A stretch of 7,579 bases of DNA from EA-27 sp964396265. GTDB taxonomy: Archaea; Thermoplasmatota; Thermoplasmata; RBG-16-68-12; EA-27. Under the pieces are notes generated by a model, which ran no database searches, was not told the origin of the DNA, and worked only from the letters and a program-made list of their open reading frames with translations. The translations under genes and the position numbers were made by a program. Every line of letters starts with the position of its first letter. Within the stretch, counting starts at the first letter, position 1. Shown here piece by piece: positions 1 to 4,806 of this stretch. The DNA lies in assembly GCA_964396265.1 (NCBI GenBank), contig CAYNEM010000036.1:1-7579 (forward strand). Reading direction: 5' to 3'.

Positions 1-1233
1 ATGAAGGTCCCCGCGCAACCGTCCGTGAACATCGGCGTCGTCGGCCACGTCGACCACGGGAAGACGGCGCTCGTGCACCGTTTGACGGGCGAGAAGACGG
101 ACCGCCACTCCGAGGAGATCCGTCGCGGCATCTCCATCCGCCTGGGATACGCGGACGCGGCGTTCTACAGGTGCCCGACGTGCGAGGCGCCGAAGTCGTA
201 CGGGACCGACGAGAAATGCAAGAACTGCGGCGGGAAGGCAGAGTTCCTGCGCGCGGTCTCGTTCGTCGACTCCCCGGGCCACGAGACGCTCATGGCCACC
301 ATGCTTTCCGGCGCGGCGATCATGAACGGCGCGCTCCTCGTCGTCGCCGCCAACGAGCCGTGCCCCCAGCCGCAGACGAAGGAGCACCTGACCGCGCTCG
401 ACATCATCGGCGTCGAGAAGGTCATCGTGGTGCAGAACAAGATCGACGTCGTGGACGACGCGCAGGCGCGCAAGTCGTACGAGGAGATCGAGGTGTTCGT
501 GAAGGGCACCGTGGCGGAGGGCGCCCCGGTCGTCCCCCTCAGCGCGCACCACGACGTGAACGTCGACGCGCTCATCGCGCAGATCGAGGAGACGATCCCG
601 TCCCCGACGCTCGACGAGAAGAAGACGCCTCGCATGTTCGTCGCGCGCTCGTTCGACGTGAACCAGCCGGGCATCCCGGTGGAGAAGATCGCGGGCGGCG
701 TGCTCGGCGGCTCCCTCATGCAGGGGAAGCTGAAGGTGGGGGACGAGATCGAGATCTGCCCGGGCCGCCAGGTGACCGTCGCCGGCAAGTCCTCGTGGGA
801 GAACCTCACGAGCGAGATCGCGAGCCTGCACAGCGGCGGCAGCGCGCGCAAGGACGTGCGGCCCGGCGGGTTGATCGCGATCCGCACGGGCCTCGACCCC
901 TCGCTCACGAGGGCCGACAGCCTCGTGGGCCGCGTCGTCGGGAAGCCGGGCACGCTGCCGGCGATGCTGGTGAAGATGACGGTCGAGACGCACATGCTCG
1001 ACCGCGTCGTCGGCGTCGTCGAGGACATCAAGGTCGAGGGCATCAAGACGAACGAGCCCCTGATGGTGTCCGTGGGCACCGCGCTCACCGTCGGCGTCGT
1101 GACGAGCGCGCGCAGCGACAGCGCGGAGATGGCGCTCAAGATCCCCGTGTGCGCGGAGCCGGGGCAGCGCGTCGCGATCTCCCGCCGGATCGGCGGCAAG
1201 TGGCGGCTGATCGGCCACGGCGTGCTGAAGTAG
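1..1233 (+). CDS. eif2g: Translation initiation factor aIF2 subunit gamma
   Basis: This is the GTPase subunit of the archaeal aIF2 heterotrimer, which carries methionyl initiator tRNA to the small ribosomal subunit in the cytoplasm. The 410 residues match the usual family length. The G domain shows GHVDHGKT at 15-22 (P-loop), RRGISIRLGY at 41-50 (switch 1), DSPGH at 90-94 (switch 2), NKID at 146-149 and SAHH at 181-184. A zinc knuckle with cysteines at 58, 61, 73 and 76 is inserted in the G domain and is characteristic of aIF2 gamma as opposed to EF-Tu or SelB. Two beta-barrel domains follow, at about 205-325 and 325-410, with the family-typical RSFDVN and DPSLTRAD motifs. The ATG is the first base of the window, so its promoter cannot be seen and a start further upstream cannot be excluded. 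No key residue is missing; serine at 45 stands where many homologues have threonine, which is a conservative change. Confidence 0.97.
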   Translation: MKVPAQPSVNIGVVGHVDHGKTALVHRLTGEKTDRHSEEIRRGISIRLGYADAAFYRCPTCEAPKSYGTDEKCKNCGGKAEFLRAVSFVDSPGHETLMATMLSGAAIMNGALLVVAANEPCPQPQTKEHLTALDIIGVEKVIVVQNKIDVVDDAQARKSYEEIEVFVKGTVAEGAPVVPLSAHHDVNVDALIAQIEETIPSPTLDEKKTPRMFVARSFDVNQPGIPVEKIAGGVLGGSLMQGKLKVGDEIEICPGRQVTVAGKSSWENLTSEIASLHSGGSARKDVRPGGLIAIRTGLDPSLTRADSLVGRVVGKPGTLPAMLVKMTVETHMLDRVVGVVEDIKVEGIKTNEPLMVSVGTALTVGVVTSARSDSAEMALKIPVCAEPGQRVAISRRIGGKWRLIGHGVLK

Positions 1234-1372
1234 ATCGAGTCCGAGCGTCCTCTTCGAACCCAACCCGGCTGCCGTTAACGAGTTTGATGGAGGTTCGGGG
1301 TTCAGAAACTCTTAAGTCAGGTTGTGCGGGATTGGTCCGGCGTGGGCACTCCATCTCTCCTCGGGTGCCCAC
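1234..1372. other. Intergenic region between aIF2 gamma and the orphan gene
   Basis: These 139 bases separate two converging genes. They hold an imperfect inverted repeat (CGAACC at 1255-1260 facing GGTTCG at 1292-1297, and GAACCC at 1256-1261 facing GGGTTC at 1298-1303) and a stronger hairpin at 1342-1372, listed separately. No T-rich tract typical of archaeal termination is obvious on either strand. An AT-rich patch around 1305-1316 (CAGAAACTCTTAAG) resembles a BRE/TATA pair on the plus strand, but no convincing gene follows it. Confidence 0.5.
1342..1372. repeat. Perfect inverted repeat abutting the orphan gene stop, possible transcript-end hairpin
   Basis: GTGGGCAC at 1342-1349 is exactly reverse-complementary to GTGCCCAC at 1365-1372. 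The stem can extend inward by a T-G wobble and one C-G pair, leaving an 11-base loop. The right arm ends at 1372, immediately before the stop codon of the minus-strand gene at 1375-1373. It lies in the gap between two converging genes, so it could mark or protect transcript ends from both sides. No T-run follows it on either strand, so a bacterial-style terminator is not supported. Confidence 0.55.
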
Positions 1373-1819
1373 TCAGACCGCCACGAGCGCCACTCGCTTC
1401 TTGAGGCTCGCGGCCCACTCGCAGATTCTGATGGAGTCCTCTACGCCTGCATCGTATGCGTCGAACCGGTCGGACTTGAAGTTTTCTGACGCGTTCCCCT
1501 TCGAGACCTTACGTATTCGGTCAAGGACAGTTGGGTTCGCCCGAATCCTCTGGAGGACCACGCGCAACTCCTCCAGAGACGCTTTGAGTCGGAGGGGATC
1601 CTGCCACATATCACGAGGTTCCTCGTCTCCCTCACCATAGGCGCTGTCGTCCACGAGCTGCAGGGACTCTACGCACGATGTGGACAAGCGCAGAACACTC
1701 ACCACTTCCGGAAACCAAATCCACCCTGCAACGACATCTGCGAGGGGTTTCCCGTCCGTGCGCTCCTCGAAGGGTATCCGCTCATCGCCCTCAACCTTCA
1801 CGTTGACCGTAATGCCCAT
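1373..1819 (-). CDS. Orphan hypothetical protein, 148 residues
   Basis: I do not recognise this protein. It starts with a strand-like, charged segment (about 1-20), followed by a hydrophobic patch VVAGWIWFPEVV at 29-40. Two probable amphipathic helices follow at about 75-105 (SLEELRVVLQRIRANPTVLDRI region) and 120-141 (FDAYDAGVEDSIRICEWAAS region), and it ends in a hydrophobic strand, RVALVAV. There is no signal peptide or membrane segment, so a soluble cytoplasmic protein is likely. The ATG at 1819-1817 lies about 29 bases from a TATA-like element, which supports both the start and the reality of the gene. The gene is visibly less GC-rich than its neighbours (about 58% in the stretch 1381-1560 counted by eye) and stands alone between two translation genes on the opposite strand, which suggests a later insertion. 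The helical C-terminal half has the look of small immunity or accessory proteins, but no function can be assigned. Confidence 0.75.
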   Translation of the reverse strand: MGITVNVKVEGDERIPFEERTDGKPLADVVAGWIWFPEVVSVLRLSTSCVESLQLVDDSAYGEGDEEPRDMWQDPLRLKASLEELRVVLQRIRANPTVLDRIRKVSKGNASENFKSDRFDAYDAGVEDSIRICEWAASLKKRVALVAV

Positions 1820-1843
1820 TCGAGCGCCAAAGGACGTCTGAAA

Positions 1844-1852
1844 GCATATTAC
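1844..1852 (-). promoter_or_regulatory. TATA-like element of the orphan gene
   Basis: On the minus strand the sequence reads GTAATATGC, an AT-rich island in GC-rich surroundings. Its centre is about 29 bases upstream of the ATG at 1819, so transcription would start at or within a few bases of the start codon. No Shine-Dalgarno sequence is seen before that ATG, which fits a leaderless message. Confidence 0.5.
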
Positions 1853-1860
1853 TTACCACT

Positions 1861-1920
1861 ACGCGATGGGTCCTGGCAGCGGCTCGCTGTTGCACTCATT
1901 GTGAGTGCATCCAGTCGCGT
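1861..1920. repeat. Nested dyad structure in a divergent promoter region
   Basis: The outer arms ACGCGA at 1861-1866 and TCGCGT at 1915-1920 are exactly complementary. They can continue inward through a wobble, one mismatch and two G-C pairs (1867-1870 with 1911-1914). Inside lie two smaller hairpins: CAGCG/CGCTG at 1877-1889 with a three-base spacer, and TGCACTCA/TGAGTGCA at 1891-1909 with a three-base spacer. Together they could fold as a three-way junction. The block lies upstream of the inferred transcription starts of both flanking genes, so it is more likely a DNA-level element or an independent RNA than a 5' leader. Confidence 0.5.
1891..1909. promoter_or_regulatory. Perfect 19-bp dyad, candidate operator
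   Basis: TGCACTCA and TGAGTGCA are exact reverse complements separated by TTG. The size and symmetry suit a dimeric DNA-binding protein. The centre at 1900 lies roughly midway between the TATA-like elements of the two divergent genes (about 52 bases from one and 45 from the other). Which regulator would bind is unknown. Confidence 0.45.
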
Positions 1921-1941
1921 TGTAGCGCCGCCCGATACCCC

Positions 1942-1949
1942 CATATACG
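1942..1949 (+). promoter_or_regulatory. TATA-like element of pelota
   Basis: CATATACG is the only AT-rich patch in this GC-rich stretch. Its centre lies about 24 bases before the GTG at 1969, which fits a leaderless transcript beginning at or near the start codon. Confidence 0.5.
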
Positions 1950-1968
1950 CCGCCTCGGATGGTCGCGC

Positions 1969-3000
1969 GTGCGCGTCCTGAAGAAGGACCTGAAGGCCGG
2001 CGAGGTCCGCCTCCGCATGGAGTCCCTCGACGACCTGTGGCATCTCCACAACCTCGTCTCCATCAGCGACCTCGTGCGCGCGATCACCTCGCGCCGCGAG
2101 GAGCAGAAGTCCGACAAGATCCGGCCCGAGCGCATGGAGAAACGCCGCCTCCTGCTGGGCATCCGCGTGAAGGAGATCGAGTTCCACGCGTTCTCGGACC
2201 GCCTGCGCCTCGCGGGCATGATCGAGGAGGGCGAGATGGACCTCGGCCAACACCACACGCTGAACCTGACGATCGGGGACGACCTGACGATCGTGAAGGC
2301 GTGGAAGCCGCACGACCTTCAACGGATCAACGAGGCCGTGGCGGCGACGAACCGCCCGCTCATCGCGTGCCTCGCGATCGACGACGAGGAGGCTCTGCTC
2401 TCGCACGTCCTCGGGTACGGGATCAAGAACCTGGCGGTGATCAAGTCGGGTCGCTCGGGGAAGATGTTCCCGGGCGGGCGCACGAAGGAGGAGTACTTCG
2501 CGGAGGTACTCGCGAAGCTCCGCCTCTCGGAGGTCGGGGACGCCCTCCTCGTGCTCGGGCCCGGATTCGAGAAGGAGGACTTCGCCGCGTACGTCCGCGA
2601 AAAGGACAAGGACATCGCCGCCAAGATGCGCGTGCACGGGACGAGCCACGGCGGCCACGCGGGGATCCAGGAGGCGCTCAAGGGTGGGTCCGGCGCGAAG
2701 GTCCTCGAGGAATCGCGCGTCGGCGTGGAGACGTTAGCTGTTGAGCGCCTGCTCGGGGAGATCGCGAAGGGAGGCACGGTCGCCTATGGGCCAGAGGTCG
2801 AGGGCGCCGCGGACGCGGGCGCGGTGGAGACGCTCCTCGTCACGGACCTGGCGGTGCGGACGCAGCAGGGCGAACGGATCATGTGGGCCGTCGACCAGGG
2901 ACGCGGCAAGGTCGTCGTGGTGAGCACGGCGCACGACGCAGGGAAGAAGCTCAAGTCCCTCGGGGGCGTGGCGGCATTCCTGCGGTACCGACTCCGGTGA
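1969..3000 (+). CDS. pelA: Pelota/Dom34 mRNA surveillance protein
   Basis: Pelota is an eRF1 paralogue that enters the A site of stalled ribosomes without reading a stop codon and, with aEF1A and ABCE1, splits them. The 343 residues match the usual archaeal length. The N-terminal Sm-like domain (about 1-125) opens with MRVLKKDLKAGEVRLRMES and DDLWHLHNLV at 21-30, both family hallmarks. The central domain (about 130-255) holds TSHGGHAGIQEAL at 225-237 and lacks the GGQ loop of true release factors, as expected. The C-terminal domain (about 258-343) ends with STAHDAGKKLKSLGGVAAFLRY, a standard Pelota ending. The start is GTG; it gives the expected N-terminus and follows a TATA-like element at leaderless spacing. 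The gene stands alone on its strand, and its stop codon directly touches that of the converging DUF99 gene. Confidence 0.96.
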   Translation: MRVLKKDLKAGEVRLRMESLDDLWHLHNLVSISDLVRAITSRREEQKSDKIRPERMEKRRLLLGIRVKEIEFHAFSDRLRLAGMIEEGEMDLGQHHTLNLTIGDDLTIVKAWKPHDLQRINEAVAATNRPLIACLAIDDEEALLSHVLGYGIKNLAVIKSGRSGKMFPGGRTKEEYFAEVLAKLRLSEVGDALLVLGPGFEKEDFAAYVREKDKDIAAKMRVHGTSHGGHAGIQEALKGGSGAKVLEESRVGVETLAVERLLGEIAKGGTVAYGPEVEGAADAGAVETLLVTDLAVRTQQGERIMWAVDQGRGKVVVVSTAHDAGKKLKSLGGVAAFLRYRLR

Positions 3001-3576
3001 CTACGTGCCGCGCGACTCGCCTTTCTTGATCGCGGTCGCCACGAGGTGGGCGATCCGAAGGGGTTCGGGAAGAGCGCCACGGACCGTGCATCGCCGGATC
3101 GCGTCCGCGAGGTCCCGGATGCCCATCCCGACGCACGCGACGTAGAGGGGCTTGTGCGCGGTCTCGACTCTCGAGAGCTTGTGGCGGCGTAGCACCGCCA
3201 AACGCTCGTCCGCGTCCTCGAACCGCGCGCGCAACGCCTTCTCCATGGAGCCGGGGTCGGGCTCCTTGGCGGTGACGGTGGCCACGGGGACACCTGCCGA
3301 CTTGTGAAGCGCGTCCAAGTCCACGACGTTGAAGCCGCCGAGAGCTGCGCCGTCGAGCAGCACGAGGGCGAGGTTGTCGCGGAACCGCGAGCGGCCGATC
3401 ATCACCGCCAAACGCGCGTCCGCGTCCCGCCCATCCACCGCCACGCGCGTCATCATCACGCCCTCCACGTACGCGGGCGCGCGCACGACGACCCCGACGA
3501 CCTCCGTCTCCGCGTCGCGGAACGAGAACGGCGCGTCGTCGATCCCCACGACGCGGAACTGCGGCTTCGTCACCAT
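3001..3576 (-). CDS. DUF99 (UPF0215) family protein, endonuclease V-like fold
   Basis: The 191-residue protein belongs to the archaeal DUF99 family, whose structure is related to endonuclease V and the RNase H-like nucleases; a substrate has not been firmly established as far as I know. Family motifs visible are VVGIDDAPF (9-17, with aspartates 13 and 14), VDG at 47-49, RSRFRDNL (62-69), LDGAALGGFNVVDL (74-87) and TVRGALPEPLRIAHLVAT (164-181). The open frame extends 21 residues further upstream, but that extension is arginine-rich, overlaps Pth2 and has no family resemblance, so the ATG at 3576-3574 is chosen. This ATG overlaps the last codons of Pth2 by 7 bases (reading ATGGTGA), implying coupled translation. 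It is the last gene of the operon. A 25-base segment is repeated inside the gene, giving DADARLAV at 51-58 and DADERLAV at 121-128. Confidence 0.92.
   Translation of the reverse strand: MVTKPQFRVVGIDDAPFSFRDAETEVVGVVVRAPAYVEGVMMTRVAVDGRDADARLAVMIGRSRFRDNLALVLLDGAALGGFNVVDLDALHKSAGVPVATVTAKEPDPGSMEKALRARFEDADERLAVLRRHKLSRVETAHKPLYVACVGMGIRDLADAIRRCTVRGALPEPLRIAHLVATAIKKGESRGT
3193..3427. repeat. Direct repeat pair inside the DUF99 gene
   Basis: Two 25-base copies, at 3193-3217 and 3403-3427, are identical except for one base (T or G in the middle). They are 210 bases apart, an exact multiple of three, and both encode DAD(A/E)RLAV. They could arise from gene conversion or from chance codon reuse on two similar helices. 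Confidence 0.6.
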
Positions 3577-3923
3577 AGCTGGAGGCGTCGCGTCACCTGA
3601 TCCACAAGGTGCTCGGGCGCGGGCCCGATCCCGATACACGTCGTAGTCCCCGGCGGGAGTTCCGTGAGGCCCGCGTCGTCGATCGTCGCCACCGGAAGGT
3701 TCAGCCCGTGCGCCCGGTCGCGCAGCTCCAGCAGTTCATTGAGGTCCCTCGCGCGGAGGACGACCTTCCGCTGCCCCTCCGCGATCCAATCCCGGTACCA
3801 GATCGCGTGCTCCTTGCGCGACTCCCGGGCGGCGCTCACGGCGGCGTGGCCCACTTGGGCCGCGCGCTTCCCCTCGGAGATCTCGAGGTCCTCCCGCACG
3901 ACGATGACCTGCTTGTACTCCAT
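3570..3923 (-). CDS. pth2: Peptidyl-tRNA hydrolase, Pth2 family
   Basis: Pth2 hydrolyses the ester bond of peptidyl-tRNAs that have dropped off ribosomes, releasing free tRNA in the cytoplasm. The 117 residues are the normal archaeal and eukaryotic length. Visible family features are KQVIVVREDL (4-13), EGKRAAQVGHA (17-27, with lysine 19, glutamine 23 and histidine 26), GQRKVVLRA (50-58), DDAGLTELPPGTTT (82-95) and IGIGP (97-101). The frame is open far upstream, but MEYKQ is the expected N-terminus. Just before it lies GAGGTG, which overlaps the stop codon of the preceding gene and gives a Shine-Dalgarno match with a short three-base spacing. It is the middle gene of a three-gene operon: 8 bases separate it from the membrane protein upstream, and its stop overlaps the start of the DUF99 gene. 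The function fits the nearby pelota gene, because ribosome rescue produces peptidyl-tRNA. Confidence 0.95.
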   Translation of the reverse strand: MEYKQVIVVREDLEISEGKRAAQVGHAAVSAARESRKEHAIWYRDWIAEGQRKVVLRARDLNELLELRDRAHGLNLPVATIDDAGLTELPPGTTTCIGIGPAPEHLVDQVTRRLQLW

Positions 3924-3933
3924 GAACCACCTC
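3924..3933 (-). promoter_or_regulatory. Ribosome binding site of pth2
   Basis: On the minus strand GAGGTG overlaps the TGA stop of the preceding gene and lies three bases before the pth2 ATG. It complements the archaeal 16S rRNA 3' end (CACCTC). It decides the start of Pth2 within a long open frame and contrasts with the lead genes in this window, which show no such site. Confidence 0.6.
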
Positions 3934-4516
3934 AGTACAGTTCCTTCGCGCGATCCGTCTCGAGCTCCGCGAGCGCGTCGTCGATTCCTTTCAGCTTCTT
4001 CTGCAGGTCCAAGCGCTTCGCCTCGTAATGGTCCTTGAGCGACCCGGTGTGGAGGGACACGCGCCGCCCCGCGTCCTTGACCTGCTTCCGCAGGCTCTCG
4101 CGCTCCGCCGCCAGCTCGCGCAGTTTCGTGAGCACCGCGCGGTCCGTCTCCAGGTCGCCGAGGATCGACGCGGGCTCCCGCGGCAGCGGCCTCTTCAGCA
4201 GCGGGTGGACGCGGCCCACCATCGGATAGGCGCCCCGCCACCAGCCTGCGACGAAGAACGCGATCGTGATCCCGAGGAGCGCGGGCCACAGCACCTCGGC
4301 CGTAAAGTACCCCGTGCCCGCGGCGGTCTCCCCCATCGCCTGCAGCACGAACCCGAGGAGGACGACCACGACGATGCTCATGACGATCCCGAGGGTGATC
4401 CGGTACAGGAGGTCGTACTCCCGGTCGATCTCCCCCTTCCGCGGGAAGAGCAGGTTCACGAGCGTGAAGCCCGGGAGGAAGAGGACGAGGGGGAACGCCA
4501 ACAGGACCTGGAGCAT
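3932..4516 (-). CDS. DUF1616-like membrane protein with C-terminal coiled coil
   Basis: The first half resembles the N-terminus of DUF1616 archaeal membrane proteins: LAFPLVLFLPGFTLVNLLFPRKGEIDREY-type sequence at 6-34, then a second hydrophobic helix at about 36-60 and a third at 72-92. After a basic stretch (about 93-114) the last 75 residues are highly charged and helical (about 118-150 and 160-193), probably a two-helix coiled-coil hairpin. The motif LETDRA appears twice, at 122-127 and 185-190. At 194 residues it is shorter than typical DUF1616 proteins, and the usual second half is replaced by the coiled coil. The open frame extends 49 residues upstream, but a clear TATA box lies inside that extension, so MLQVLLAF at 4516 is taken as the start; this is near-leaderless. 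It leads the operon with pth2 and the DUF99 gene. Its role is unknown; tethering or sensing at the membrane is only a guess. Confidence 0.8.
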   Translation of the reverse strand: MLQVLLAFPLVLFLPGFTLVNLLFPRKGEIDREYDLLYRITLGIVMSIVVVVLLGFVLQAMGETAAGTGYFTAEVLWPALLGITIAFFVAGWWRGAYPMVGRVHPLLKRPLPREPASILGDLETDRAVLTKLRELAAERESLRKQVKDAGRRVSLHTGSLKDHYEAKRLDLQKKLKGIDDALAELETDRAKELY

Positions 4517-4541
4517 TCCGCGCGAGCCATCCGGCGCGGTT

Positions 4542-4549
4542 CTTATAAA
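4542..4549 (-). promoter_or_regulatory. TATA box of the DUF1616-pth2-DUF99 operon
   Basis: On the minus strand TTTATAAG is a near-consensus archaeal TATA box, the clearest in the window. Its centre is about 29 bases before the ATG at 4516, so the transcript would start at or just before the start codon. It argues against the longer upstream open frame being translated. Confidence 0.75.
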
Positions 4550-4596
4550 CGTTCCCCGGTGCGACCGTCCGGACCTCTCGTTCCTGATACGGGCGC

Positions 4597-4608
4597 CAAA
4601 GGCCTTTG
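4597..4608. repeat. 12-bp perfect palindrome
   Basis: CAAAGGCCTTTG is identical to its own reverse complement. It lies about 50 bases upstream of the operon TATA box, a position suited to a regulator site, but no regulator is known. Confidence 0.4.
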
Positions 4609-4770
4609 AACCCGGTCCTCCACGTCGAGACCGGAGAGGGATTGCCTTGGAAAAGAGTCGCATTAAGACCTACGTCGCGGCTTCGACGACTCGTTGGGCC
4701 GCGCGCGGTCAGCGAGATGGGGTAGCCGCGCCCCCTTTGCAAACGGGACCGCTCCAATCGATACGCCTCC

Positions 4771-4785
4771 CGAAAGGTACAATAG
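4771..4785 (+). promoter_or_regulatory. BRE and TATA-like element of the toxin-antitoxin operon
   Basis: CGAAAGG at 4771-4777 resembles the purine-rich archaeal TFB recognition element. It is followed directly by TACAATAG at 4778-4785. The centre of the latter is about 26 bases before the GTG at 4807, giving a leaderless transcript. A second AT-rich site, CTATAG at 4786-4791, lies closer to the start codon and is an alternative. Confidence 0.5.
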
Positions 4786-4799
4786 CTATAGTGACTATT
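4781..4799. promoter_or_regulatory. Imperfect inverted repeat over the toxin-antitoxin promoter, candidate operator
   Basis: AATAG at 4781-4785 faces CTATT at 4795-4799, with partial symmetry in the nine bases between. It overlaps the TATA-like element and ends seven bases before the GTG. Ribbon-helix-helix and related antitoxins commonly repress their own operon by binding such palindromes, so autoregulation is a reasonable inference. Confidence 0.4.
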
Positions 4800-4806
4800 C
4801 CCATAC

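Larger units (their letters stand above)
4517..4806. other. Divergent intergenic region between the Pth2 operon and the toxin-antitoxin pair
   Basis: These 290 bases carry a promoter at each edge, both listed separately, and no convincing gene between. The middle holds several dyads: the 12-bp palindrome CAAAGGCCTTTG at 4597-4608; CCGGTC (4612-4617) facing GACCGG (4629-4634); CCTCTC (4574-4579) facing GAGAGG (4634-4639); and GCGGTC (4705-4710) facing GACCGC (4747-4752). They could belong to a structured RNA or be chance in a GC-rich region. I found no tRNA; the T-arm signature is absent. Confidence 0.45.

Noticed and set aside
1250..1272. T-arm-like TTCGAACCC downstream of aIF2 gamma, possible tRNA remnant
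   Set aside because: No pairing T-stem, anticodon arm or acceptor stem can be built around it on either strand.
1305..1400. BRE/TATA-like CAGAAACTCTTAAG on the plus strand followed by a GTG at 1342
   Set aside because: The frame from that GTG closes after about 20 codons, is antisense to the orphan gene and overlaps the hairpin; it does not look like a gene.
171..1640. Long arginine-rich open frame on the plus strand across aIF2 gamma
   Set aside because: It is a shadow frame of the GC-rich aIF2 gamma gene, with biased composition and no motifs. The same applies to long frames opposite pelota and the ABC genes.
1373..1819. Orphan gene as a Y1 transposase of an IS200/IS605 element, given its size and hairpins at both ends
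   Set aside because: The protein has no HUH motif or catalytic tyrosine context, and the hairpins differ from each other.
3577..3639. 21-residue N-terminal extension of the DUF99 protein
   Set aside because: It lies inside Pth2 in another frame, is arginine/alanine-rich and is not part of the family; MVTKPQ is followed directly by the conserved GIDDAPF region.
4517..4663. 49-residue N-terminal extension of the DUF1616-like protein
   Set aside because: It contains a near-consensus TATA box at the right distance from the internal ATG, is arginine-rich and lacks resemblance to the family.
4701..4760. Possible tRNA with a GCA (Cys) anticodon around TTGCAAA at 4737-4743
   Set aside because: The flanking anticodon stem gives only three pairs with mismatches at both ends, and there is no GGTTCGA-type T-arm or acceptor stem on either strand.
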